Assembly: GCA_012517385.1 (NCBI GenBank)
Contig: JAAYUZ010000034.1
Span: 1-62,310 of the forward strand
Length of the DNA stretch: 62,310 bases
Reading direction: 5' to 3'
DNA from: Treponema sp.
GTDB taxonomy: Bacteria > Spirochaetota > Spirochaetia > Treponematales > Breznakiellaceae
Part shown: piece by piece, positions 17,719 through 25,804 of the stretch
How the letters are laid out: every line of letters starts with the position of its first letter
How positions within the stretch are numbered: the stretch's first letter is position 1
Made by a program: the position numbers and the translations under genes
Notes under the pieces: model-generated
Databases searched by the model: none
The model's input: the letters and a program-made list of their open reading frames with translations, nothing else
What the model was told of the DNA's origin: nothing

Positions 17719-18807
17719 TTACTGTCCCCGTCTCAGGGAACGTATTGCCTTTCGAAGTGAACGTATTTTTTTACGGGAAGCCTCCGCAAATCGAAAGGCC
17801 TTAGTTATCAGGGGCTTATAGGCATAATCCCAGCTGCCGCTCCGATGTATGATAATGCCGCCAAATCCTGTTTTAAAACGATAAAGTCCTGCCATAGGGT
17901 GCAGAGGGTTTTCCTCAGGGGGAATTCCAAAGAGGTCATAACGGAGACAGCCCTGTGCCCGGGCGTCCTGCATAGCCTTCCACTGGAGGGCATAGGGGGC
18001 CATGAGATTACGCTTTGTGTCTGAGGAAGCTCCATACAGGTAGGTAGCCTCTTCTCCGCGAAAGAGCACTATGATTGCAGCCAGGGCTTCCCCTTCGTGC
18101 TCTGCCACATACAGCCGAATATCCTGGTTGCCATCCCTATATTCCCGGCTGTGCTGAAAAAGGGTGCGATAATACTCAAGCCCATGTATGGCTATTTTAT
18201 CCCGTTTTGCGGTCGTTTTATAAAGTTCATAAAAGGTCTCTAAACCGGCTTCATCTTGCCGGGTAACGGTAACCCCTTTTTTTTCTGCCAGCCTGATATT
18301 ATACCGCCATTTCGGTTTCATAGCGGACAGTATGGCTTCTTCTTCCTGGTTAAGATCGATTATAACCGTATCAGGGGGCTGCACATCGGCCCCTGCTCTG
18401 ATGAATGGGGCGGACAATAGGGGTGGATGGGCGGATTCTCCAATGGTGAACCAGGGCGGATCAAAGCGGATAAAAGCCGTGTCATGGGGCAGTTCTTTTT
18501 GCAGGAGCTTGGCAAGCTCAACAAGGGCTTCATGTCGAGCTGTATCGGAGTCGGGGAAATTGCTCGGTAATTCCGGTCCCAGGGGTACATAGGCAAAGGA
18601 AACTCCCGGAGCAAGACGCCGCCTGATTACCAGGAGGGGGAGTTTACCACCCTCCCCCCAATCTATCAGGAAAGACCGGGCGTTCCAGCCAAAACGGGCC
18701 TTAAAACTTCCCCAAAAACCGGATTGCAGGAAGCTCTTAGCCCCGTCGCAACGACCTAAATCGGTCGGAACAACGGAGCGAACATTAAAAATTGCCGCAT
18801 CGGGCAT
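17719..18807 (-). CDS. FemAB/FemX-like peptidoglycan peptidyl ligase
   Basis: A 362-residue protein with two GNAT-like halves, as in Fem ligases that add amino acids from aminoacyl-tRNA to the lipid II side chain. Visible signatures include FWGSFKARFGWNA near the start, FDPPW, a KPKWRYNIRLAEKKGV motif at about 160-175, and GAYALQW-like and RYDLFGIPPEENPLHPMAGLYRFKTGFGG segments. A basic tail ends the protein. Its ATG overlaps the metG stop (TGATG), placing a probable aminoacyl-tRNA user next to a tRNA synthetase gene. The amino acid it transfers cannot be read from sequence. Confidence 0.85.
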   Translation of the reverse strand: MPDAAIFNVRSVVPTDLGRCDGAKSFLQSGFWGSFKARFGWNARSFLIDWGEGGKLPLLVIRRRLAPGVSFAYVPLGPELPSNFPDSDTARHEALVELAKLLQKELPHDTAFIRFDPPWFTIGESAHPPLLSAPFIRAGADVQPPDTVIIDLNQEEEAILSAMKPKWRYNIRLAEKKGVTVTRQDEAGLETFYELYKTTAKRDKIAIHGLEYYRTLFQHSREYRDGNQDIRLYVAEHEGEALAAIIVLFRGEEATYLYGASSDTKRNLMAPYALQWKAMQDARAQGCLRYDLFGIPPEENPLHPMAGLYRFKTGFGGIIIHRSGSWDYAYKPLITKAFRFAEASRKKIRSLRKAIRSLRRGQ

Positions 18808-21080
18808 CAACCAACCTCACCTTGGAGAACCCGATTAGTAGTAAGGGGTGTTCCATTACAGGTTAGTGGTTGCTGGTCAACCAGAATAGCCCCATCCTTT
18901 GCAACAATGGGCATGGAGAAAAAGGTATCTATGTCGATTTCTGCAGGAGCCGCTGCTAAAGGAATAGTTCCAATCTGTACTCTGCTCCCTGGTTCTGCAA
19001 AACCAGCATCAAGGACTTCCACCATTTCTGAGCCATCAGACTGTTTGGCAGATGCGGCGAGCAGCATGCCCTTGCTTTCTACACCCCGTAATTTAGCAGC
19101 CTTAAGGTTATACACTACCACGATGTGTTTGCCCAGCAGCTCTTCTTCCTTGTAATAGGGAACCAGACCCGAAACGATGGTCCGTGTTTCTCCACCAAGA
19201 TCCAGGGTTTCGATATAGAGTTTATCCGCCTTGGGATGCCGTTCAATGTGGGTTATTTTTGCCACCCGAAGATCGACAAGGCGGGCAAATTTTTCAGCCC
19301 CAGATTCATTAGTTTCGGGTGCAGTAGTTGTTGCTGTTATAGGTGTTTCTGATTTTTCTGTAGCATCCATGGATTGTTCCTTTTCACGTTCAGACCTTTC
19401 TTTCTGACTTCCTGAGTATCGCTCCCGGAGGGTCTGTATAAAATCATCTTCCAGCTTATTAAAGAGTACCTCAGAATTATAAACTCGCTCTAGGCCTTCC
19501 AATTTTCCCAAATCCTGCCAGGAAAGGCCATCTTTACCAATACTTAAGCCAAAGAAAGCGGCCAGTTTTTCCGCGCTGCCAGGAATATAGGGATGAATAA
19601 GAATGGCTAAATCCCGAACCACATAGCAAAGATCACGGATGAGGTTTGCCGCCAGTTCGGGTTGTTCCTTTCTTGTCTTCCATGGCTCGCCATCCTGGAA
19701 TGTTTTATTCGCAAAGGAAGAAAGCTCAAAAACGGTACGGAAGGCATCCCTCAGTTCAGCCCGTTCCAGTTTTTCCCGAACAGATTCTTCATAGGCCAGA
19801 ACGGTATTCCAGAATTCCGGGTTAGGTTTCCCTTCTGGGATCCTGCCATCGTAGTATCGGGTGACAAAAGATAGGGTTCGGTTCACCAGGTTACCAAGAT
19901 TCCCGATCAGTTCTCCATTTACCTTTTCCTGGAAATCCTTCCAGGTAAAGAGAGCATCTGCTTTTTCAGGCCGGTTATAAAAAATATAGAATCGCCAAAT
20001 ATCAGCAGGGATACCAGATTCCATCGCATCGGAGCCAAATACACCGACACCCTTTGATTTTGAGAATTTACCGCTCTCATAGTTTAAATATTCTGTACTG
20101 GACATATGGTGGAGCATGGTCCACTTTTCGCCTGTACCGAGAAGACTGGAGGGGAAAATGACCGTATGAAAGGGGATATTATCCTTTCCAATAAACTGGA
20201 AAAGCTCGACTTCCTCTGGATTTTTCCACCAGTCCTGTACAAAGGCACGCCAATCTTCACCCTGATCGGCGGCTAAATTCCCTGTAATAGAAATATAGCC
20301 AATTGGAGCATCAAACCAAACATAGAACACCTTGTCTTCGTAACCAGGTTTTGGAACCGGAATACCCCATTTTAGATCCCGGGTAATAGCCCGTTCCTTG
20401 AGTCCATCCCGGATCCAGGCGTTCGTCATCTGAATCGCATTATTCGCCCAGAATCCCTTCACAGAAGCTTCAGCAATCCAGGCTTCCAGCCGGTCCTTGA
20501 TACGGGGAAGATCGATATAAAGATGTTTAGTAGACTTTAACCGCGGCTGGGAACCACAGGTGGAACAGCGGCTTTCCTTTAATTCAGTCGGTTCAAGAAG
20601 CTTTCCGCAATGTTCGCACTGGTCGCCCCGGGCATCGGGATAACCGCAATGAGGACATACACCGCGAACATAACGATCCGCCAGGAAGCGGTTACATTGT
20701 TCGCAAAAGAGCTGTTCAATGGTTCGTTCTACGATAAAGCCCTGGGCATCCAATTTTGTAAAGATATCCTGGACTACTTCTGTCTGTATGGGCGTAGAAG
20801 TCCGGCCAAATTTATCAAAGGCTATATTAAACCACTTATAAATAGCCCTATGTAACGCATGATACCGATCACAGAGCTCCCTGGGACTAATCCCTTCTTC
20901 GGCAGCTCTGGTTTCGGTAGCTGTACCATATTCATCGGTACCGCATACATAGAGGGTATCGTAACCGCGGAGCCGGCAAAAACGGGAAAAGACATCAGCT
21001 GAAAGCACCTGAATCAGGTTTCCCAGGTGGGGAACATTATTTACGTATGGTAATGCGGAGGTTACTAATCGTCGCTTCAT
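18807..21080 (-). CDS. metG: Methionyl-tRNA synthetase
   Basis: A 757-residue class I synthetase that charges tRNA-Met. The class I motif is PYVNNVPHLGNL (HLGN form of HIGH) near the N-terminus, and KFSKSKG is the KMSKS-type motif. A four-cysteine-pair zinc region (CEQC, CPHC, CEHC, CSTC) lies at about 125-175. A linker rich in Glu, Thr and Pro at about 565-600 leads to a C-terminal EMAP-II/Trbp-type tRNA-binding domain (KITHIERHPKADKLY and following), which dimerises the enzyme. No Shine-Dalgarno sequence exists. First gene of the metG, FemAB-like, rnz, Gld-ABC run. Confidence 0.97.
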   Translation of the reverse strand: MKRRLVTSALPYVNNVPHLGNLIQVLSADVFSRFCRLRGYDTLYVCGTDEYGTATETRAAEEGISPRELCDRYHALHRAIYKWFNIAFDKFGRTSTPIQTEVVQDIFTKLDAQGFIVERTIEQLFCEQCNRFLADRYVRGVCPHCGYPDARGDQCEHCGKLLEPTELKESRCSTCGSQPRLKSTKHLYIDLPRIKDRLEAWIAEASVKGFWANNAIQMTNAWIRDGLKERAITRDLKWGIPVPKPGYEDKVFYVWFDAPIGYISITGNLAADQGEDWRAFVQDWWKNPEEVELFQFIGKDNIPFHTVIFPSSLLGTGEKWTMLHHMSSTEYLNYESGKFSKSKGVGVFGSDAMESGIPADIWRFYIFYNRPEKADALFTWKDFQEKVNGELIGNLGNLVNRTLSFVTRYYDGRIPEGKPNPEFWNTVLAYEESVREKLERAELRDAFRTVFELSSFANKTFQDGEPWKTRKEQPELAANLIRDLCYVVRDLAILIHPYIPGSAEKLAAFFGLSIGKDGLSWQDLGKLEGLERVYNSEVLFNKLEDDFIQTLRERYSGSQKERSEREKEQSMDATEKSETPITATTTAPETNESGAEKFARLVDLRVAKITHIERHPKADKLYIETLDLGGETRTIVSGLVPYYKEEELLGKHIVVVYNLKAAKLRGVESKGMLLAASAKQSDGSEMVEVLDAGFAEPGSRVQIGTIPLAAAPAEIDIDTFFSMPIVAKDGAILVDQQPLTCNGTPLTTNRVLQGEVG

Positions 21081-21089
21081 AATTTTGTT

Positions 21090-21118
21090 ACTATAGGGAC
21101 CAGTGCATGATATGTCAA
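21090..21118 (-). promoter_or_regulatory. metG promoter, near-leaderless
   Basis: On the minus strand TTGACA (21118-21113), 17 bases, then TATAGT (21095-21090). Nine bases separate the -10 box from the ATG at 21080, so the leader would be zero to three bases. There is no ribosome-binding site. Confidence 0.8.
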
Positions 21119-21135
21119 GCTAAAGCCTAAAGGTT

Positions 21136-22959
21136 TCACGCTTTTTCGAATGAAAGCTGAAAGCTTGTTTCCCAATGTTCTCCAGGGGTCAATAAAACCT
21201 CTATTATGGGTAAAACACAGGTAGATTGATACACCGACTGGGGAGAAAAAACCGGATACTGCCATGCATCAAAGGGCATAACCGATTTCAGTGTAATTGA
21301 CACATCGTTTTTACAATCTTTATAAATGATACAGTCAATATTACGTAGATCCCGTATATCAAGATCAAGTTCCTGCTTATTCCCACCCCTGTTAACATAG
21401 AGCTGATATGCCTTTGTTGAAAAATCCATAAAAGACAACTCAATCTGGGGCAAAAAGGTAAACCGTTCAGTTTCTTTTCCATTATTCAGTAATGTGTAGA
21501 TTACAGTAAGGGTGTTCTTTTTAAGAGCATATTGTTTGCTTAGCCCTATGGCACCAAAAGGCTCTGTTTTAACTCCATCTATACGGAAACTGACAGTATT
21601 CTGTGAACGATTCACCGATTCCTCATAAAACCATTCAGAGCCAAGAAAACGATTCCGATGCTGGCTGTCCGATAGAATTTCATGTAATGAACTGCCTGCC
21701 GGGGAAAGGTATTCAACAAAGGATGTCCGTTTACAGGGTTTAATACACCTATCTTCCTGTATGTGGTATGTATCGATATAGTTATAAGCCGCCGGTAAAT
21801 AATCTAATTCAAATATGGATGCCCCAAGCTGACTTATATAGCAGTTTATATCACTTCCCTGTATTACATATTCCTCTTTACCATCGAAATTAACATCAAA
21901 GGTCAATGTAGAGGGAATAAAGACCCCCTTCTCTCTTGTTATCTTTTCTGCTTCTATTAATGACCTGTAGGTTGTTTTTCTGAGCTTATTATTTTGTATA
22001 CCCTTTTCCGGGTCCAGATAAAAAACATCTATTCCCTGGGCTTTCCAGAGTTCTTCCCGGGCATTTTTCTTACGGGCCTTATCTCCCCGAAGCTGATTCA
22101 CCAGGGTATGCACATAGGTCATTTTTCCATAAATATCATTGGCCTCTGGATGAATAACGAGACTCTTTCTCAGGTTCTTGCCTGTTATATAGGTTTTTAT
22201 TGGTAGGATATTTTGTTTTAATAATTTGAGAGGCAGGGTTAGTTCATAAAAATCTGATTCCTTGACGATATAAGCAAAAAGAGTTTCGAAATGAGCAGCT
22301 ACTTCTTCATTAGAACTATTTTTATCAATATGTAAGGAAATAACATGATCTTCAGCTGGATGATGTTTAAGAAATTCTTTGCCTTTAGCCAGATGGGTAA
22401 TAGCCTCTTCTTTCGATGTTATTGACCTTACAGGAATCAGGGTGCTTAACTTTCCCTGATCCTCGGTTAAAAAGATATGGGAACTGATAGGTTCCACTTC
22501 ATCGGGAAAAAAGGAAGTATCCTCAACAAAAGCATAATCGATACCACAGGTAGTAAGCATGGATGCATAATTCTGTTCCCAAAAAAGGCCTGGCAGCCAA
22601 CATCCACGGGGACGTTTCCCAAAATGCTTCCTGATGTAAGTGGTGAGTAATTCAATCTGGCCAATTTTATCGGTCATGGATATGAGGGGGAAAACGGGTT
22701 CATAATACCCGCCTCCAAGAAGTTCTATCTGTTTCCGATTAATGAGTTCTTCCAGAAGCATAAAGAGTTCTGGATGATGTTTTTCAATCCATTCTAACAA
22801 GACCCCAGAACAGTGCATTACCAGTACCAAAGAGGGGGTCTTATATAAACTGGTCACCAGGGGTTTTAGGCTTTTGGCATAATAGTGTTCAAATTCATCA
22901 TCCGAAGAACCATACGGGATATGATGATGAGATATAATAATTACTTTTACTTTATTCAT
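21136..22959 (-). CDS. GH57 glucanotransferase-like protein with altered nucleophile
   Basis: A 607-residue protein of the glycoside hydrolase 57 type that includes 4-alpha-glucanotransferases. Conserved region 1 reads HHHIPYG (usual HNHQPxG) and region 2 GGGYYEP. Region 3 reads WLPGLFWE, whereas active enzymes have WLTERVW; residue 124 is Gly where the catalytic Glu is expected. Region 4 reads HIDKN, keeping an Asp (212) at the acid/base position. A beta-sandwich domain of the DUF1926 type fills the C-terminal half. The register matches the well-studied Thermococcus enzyme within two residues. It may be inactive or use another nucleophile. The start at 22959 excludes five residues without support. 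Confidence 0.72.
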   Translation of the reverse strand: MNKVKVIIISHHHIPYGSSDDEFEHYYAKSLKPLVTSLYKTPSLVLVMHCSGVLLEWIEKHHPELFMLLEELINRKQIELLGGGYYEPVFPLISMTDKIGQIELLTTYIRKHFGKRPRGCWLPGLFWEQNYASMLTTCGIDYAFVEDTSFFPDEVEPISSHIFLTEDQGKLSTLIPVRSITSKEEAITHLAKGKEFLKHHPAEDHVISLHIDKNSSNEEVAAHFETLFAYIVKESDFYELTLPLKLLKQNILPIKTYITGKNLRKSLVIHPEANDIYGKMTYVHTLVNQLRGDKARKKNAREELWKAQGIDVFYLDPEKGIQNNKLRKTTYRSLIEAEKITREKGVFIPSTLTFDVNFDGKEEYVIQGSDINCYISQLGASIFELDYLPAAYNYIDTYHIQEDRCIKPCKRTSFVEYLSPAGSSLHEILSDSQHRNRFLGSEWFYEESVNRSQNTVSFRIDGVKTEPFGAIGLSKQYALKKNTLTVIYTLLNNGKETERFTFLPQIELSFMDFSTKAYQLYVNRGGNKQELDLDIRDLRNIDCIIYKDCKNDVSITLKSVMPFDAWQYPVFSPQSVYQSTCVLPIIEVLLTPGEHWETSFQLSFEKA

Positions 22960-23049
22960 ATATATAGTTTCCACTTCTATCGCCGAATGATTCTCTGATG
23001 TCTTTATAATAGACCATAATGTTCACTCTGAAAAGCAAGAATTGCAACA

Positions 23050-23089
23050 AAAAACCAAAAAAATTACCCCTTGATAGGTCATAAGGGTA
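23050..23089 (-). terminator. Terminator of the rnf operon
   Basis: Read on the minus strand: TACCCTT, a ten-base loop, AAGGGGTA (7 pairs, one G-T), then ATTTTTTTGGTTTTTT. It is the classical stem plus T-run, 63 bases past the rnfA stop. A second, weaker inverted repeat (plus strand CTCTACAACAC...GTGTTTTAGAG, about 23115-23138) precedes it without a T-run. Confidence 0.8.
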
Positions 23090-23152
23090 CAGTCAACAAA
23101 CTGAAAGTGTATCCCCTCTACAACACCAGTGTTTTAGAGAGATTTAATTTTC

Positions 23153-23719
23153 TTACCTAGCAAATATATGTATTACCATCGGTAGCAGTTCCGTAAAGAT
23201 CAATGATATAAGACCTGTAGAAATCAGGAGTAAGGGTTGCCCCTTAAAAAATTTGGGTACCGCTTCGACCTCTGACCTTTTTTGAATACCCCTTAAAATA
23301 GCAATGACAGATACAAAACCTGCGGTACTACCAAGTGCAAAAAGAATAGCCTGTATAGCAGTCTGAGCGAATATAACCGTTTGAAAGGCACCATAGAAGG
23401 CAATACCATAAAAACCGCTGTTAAGCGCCGGTTCAAATTGATTAAGGTTTTTATCTTTACAAAACAATAAAGCTATTTTTGCCACCAGGATACTGCATAC
23501 AACACTGAGAGGAAAGAGTATAAATACTCCAAACACTCCAAAACCTAGAGGATTTAATAGATATTTAACAATAATCCAACCTGTTACACTTGAAAGCAGC
23601 ATAGAAAGGATTGGAACAAGTACTTTTTGAGGAGCTTTAACATACTGAATACCAAAACCATTTTGAACAACGCCGTTAAAAAGTATGAATGCGGTAAAAA
23701 AATACATCAGTGACTGCAT
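23153..23719 (-). CDS. rnfA: RnfA-like membrane subunit, divergent
   Basis: A 188-residue protein with six predicted helices, last gene of the rnf operon. It holds the place and size of RnfA. The usual NNFVLVQFLGLCPF region is replaced by NGVVQNGFGIQYV, and the usual TTNCAVLG region by LNSGFYGIAF, so both cysteines that help bind the intramembrane [2Fe-2S] cluster appear to be missing. Two other cysteines occur in the third helix region. The start overlaps the rnfE stop (TAATG). The assignment rests on context and topology as much as on sequence. Confidence 0.7.
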   Translation of the reverse strand: MQSLMYFFTAFILFNGVVQNGFGIQYVKAPQKVLVPILSMLLSSVTGWIIVKYLLNPLGFGVFGVFILFPLSVVCSILVAKIALLFCKDKNLNQFEPALNSGFYGIAFYGAFQTVIFAQTAIQAILFALGSTAGFVSVIAILRGIQKRSEVEAVPKFFKGQPLLLISTGLISLIFTELLPMVIHIFAR

Positions 23720-24357
23720 TATTGATTCTCCCGACGGGAATAATAAATAATAAACATTTCTTTAAATATTCGATAAAAACCAACAACAACCCCTAATAAG
23801 ATAAGGCCACCACTGGTTAAAGCAACCGTTCTAATTGCCATATCGGAGGCTATTTCTGAGGTTAAAATTTCAACAATTCCCTCACGGCTTGGCAAACTGA
23901 GGGCTCCAAAGCCAAAGGGTTCCCTGACTAATGAAAAGAGCAGAATAATAGCGCCTATAATTATAGACTGGATAATTGATTTTTTCATTACGGCACTTGA
24001 AGTTTCAGTGTCCATGTTATCACCTAGCCCTGAAAGAATAAAAACAACTGCAGTAAGAGCCAGAGGAAATTGTATTTCTAAAAACAAAATAGGAGAAAAT
24101 AAGAATATAAGAATCCCAAACACCAGAGTCCAGAAACTGCTTATAAACACATGAACAAGAACTTTAAATCGGCTAGGAATAAGTCTTGCAGCCGCTAGAA
24201 TTGAGATACTTGATAAAATAAAGGTCCAGATTAGAGCAGCGGTACTAATTATAGCAATTGATAGACGTGTTGAGGTACATAAAAGAAAGGGAATATAGGC
24301 AGCTTGAGCAAAGGGGGATTTTTTACCCCAGAATGGATGGCTATCAATATGGTCCAT
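23719..24357 (-). CDS. rnfE: RnfE-like membrane subunit, divergent
   Basis: A 212-residue protein with about six helices. Family traces remain: the STRLSIAIISTAALIWTF segment lines up with the RnfE STATNALGLGLA region, and VREPFGFGALS with RExxGxGTL near the C-terminal third. The first canonical cysteine position (GLCPLL) is Ile here, with one cysteine (Cys27) five residues later, and the second (TNC) is Val. It starts right after the rnfG stop with GAGGA upstream. Identified from order C-D-G-E-A and remaining motifs. Confidence 0.72.
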   Translation of the reverse strand: MDHIDSHPFWGKKSPFAQAAYIPFLLCTSTRLSIAIISTAALIWTFILSSISILAAARLIPSRFKVLVHVFISSFWTLVFGILIFLFSPILFLEIQFPLALTAVVFILSGLGDNMDTETSSAVMKKSIIQSIIIGAIILLFSLVREPFGFGALSLPSREGIVEILTSEIASDMAIRTVALTSGGLILLGVVVGFYRIFKEMFIIYYSRRENQ

Positions 24358-24747
24358 TTAGTTATTCCTCTTTTTATTTAAAACAGGATTGGAAAGTATA
24401 AGGGCGACATAAAAATCCATGATTTCAGAGGCGGTGGCACTATTTATAGCCTTTGAGCTTGAGCTTAGTGGGTACAGGTTACCAATATGGCCTGTTTTAT
24501 CAATAAAAACCAGATTCATGGACATTCCTAAGGAGCTTGCCACCGGCATAGGTAGAGCAGTACGGTTTGACAGAGACTCTTCATTTACAGATTGGGTACT
24601 GCCCTGTTTTTTAAGTTCCGCATTACAGGCTTTGATTAAAGAACTAGTACATATACCAGAAGTAAACCAGATGAGCGACCACGAAAGAAGAAGGACACTA
24701 AAAATCCATACAAATAAAGTGAAAATATCTTGAATTATTTTTTTCAT
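24358..24747 (-). CDS. rnfG: Short RnfG-like flavoprotein subunit
   Basis: A 129-residue protein, clearly shorter than ordinary RnfG (about 180-220). It has one N-terminal membrane helix (about 10-30) and a reduced FMN-binding domain with FIDKTGHIGNLYPL. The flavinylation motif, usually SGAT, reads NSATAS and keeps the Thr (residue 105) to which FMN would be attached by phosphoester bond through an ApbE/Ftp-type enzyme. The start overlaps the rnfD stop (ATGA). Shortening removes much of the domain between the helix and the flavin site. Confidence 0.75.
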   Translation of the reverse strand: MKKIIQDIFTLFVWIFSVLLLSWSLIWFTSGICTSSLIKACNAELKKQGSTQSVNEESLSNRTALPMPVASSLGMSMNLVFIDKTGHIGNLYPLSSSSKAINSATASEIMDFYVALILSNPVLNKKRNN

Positions 24748-25799
24748 AAGGTTCTCCGATTGGTGTACAACAGAGATATCTCAAGTGAACGGATTGTTGG
24801 AATCAAGGTATTAGTTAAAAGGATCCCATAAAGAGAACCGAAGGGTGTTCCGCCAAAATATCTGAATAAGAAGCCGAAAAGAGCCGCTAATGCAGCGGTA
24901 ATTAATCCAGCTTTATAGGATTTTGTTCCTGATCCAGGATCTGTTGCCAGTATAAAGGCTGTTAATAATGTTCCGCCATTCAGCAGGCCAAAGAGCATAT
25001 CACCATTCCCAAGGGTTCCTCCAAAAGGAATTGCCCCAAATAGTCGTACTAAAAAAAGATACACAAATATATATACAGCAGGTATCAACGGCCTATTAAT
25101 ACGGACCGCAGTTATTATTATAGTACCGATTAAAAGCATAATTATTCCCCGGTCTGCGATCATTGCAGGCCCTGATAGGGAAAAAAAGTCAAAGTAACCA
25201 GAGGGCAATTCTGCATTAATTGGAGAAAATATTGAATGATTTAAAAGGCTGGTTAAAAGGCTATCCTGGGAACTTACCTTATGTCCGGCAATCTTTAATA
25301 TTGCAAGCGGAGATCCCGACGGATCTATCACCCCCCGTGAAACAGCCTGGTACACTTGATGTAACACAGAGCCATCCAGCGCTTTGTCGAAGCTTTTTGG
25401 CCAGGAAGCATTCACAAAAAGCCATCCGCCAAGGGCAGGGTTTAACCAATTTGTACCCAAACCACCATAGGCATGTTTTACTATACCAATGGCAAATATG
25501 GTGCCCAGCGCTACAATAACGGGATTTACTCCATTTGGCATAAGCAGAGCCAGAATAAGCGCGGTTGTAACGGCACTGCCATCTCGAAGGGTAAAAGTCC
25601 CGCGGGCTCCATTTATTGCTAATTCCATAAAAACAGCGGAAAACAATGCCACAAGAGCCACAATGAACGAGGCATAGTTATCTGTCAGGGCAGATTGAAT
25701 AATGACAAGCATGGCCATAAAAGACACAAGCCACATTCTCTGACTGGTAGAATCGTTGATATGAATTAGGGGTTTTCGTGCAACATGAATAACACTCAT
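24744..25799 (-). CDS. rnfD: RnfD-like membrane subunit
   Basis: A 351-residue NqrB/RnfD-family membrane protein. It has an RnfD-like N-terminus (RKPLIHINDSTSQRMWLVSFMAML), then NGARGTFTLRDGSAVTTALILALLMPNGVNP, then KHAYGGLGTNWLNPALGGWLF. The C-terminal half has NGGTLLTAFILATDPGSGT and RYFGGTPFGSLYGILLTN, both typical. The covalent flavin site, usually SGATPL, reads DPSGSPLA and has no Thr; a Ser is present. About ten helices are predicted. It lies five bases after rnfC. Confidence 0.9.
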   Translation of the reverse strand: MSVIHVARKPLIHINDSTSQRMWLVSFMAMLVIIQSALTDNYASFIVALVALFSAVFMELAINGARGTFTLRDGSAVTTALILALLMPNGVNPVIVALGTIFAIGIVKHAYGGLGTNWLNPALGGWLFVNASWPKSFDKALDGSVLHQVYQAVSRGVIDPSGSPLAILKIAGHKVSSQDSLLTSLLNHSIFSPINAELPSGYFDFFSLSGPAMIADRGIIMLLIGTIIITAVRINRPLIPAVYIFVYLFLVRLFGAIPFGGTLGNGDMLFGLLNGGTLLTAFILATDPGSGTKSYKAGLITAALAALFGFLFRYFGGTPFGSLYGILLTNTLIPTIRSLEISLLYTNRRTL

Positions 25800-25804
25800 A
25801 GAAA

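Noticed and set aside
23115-23138. Inverted repeat after rnfA as the main terminator
   Set aside because: No T-run follows it; the hairpin at 23065-23089 with two T-runs is better.
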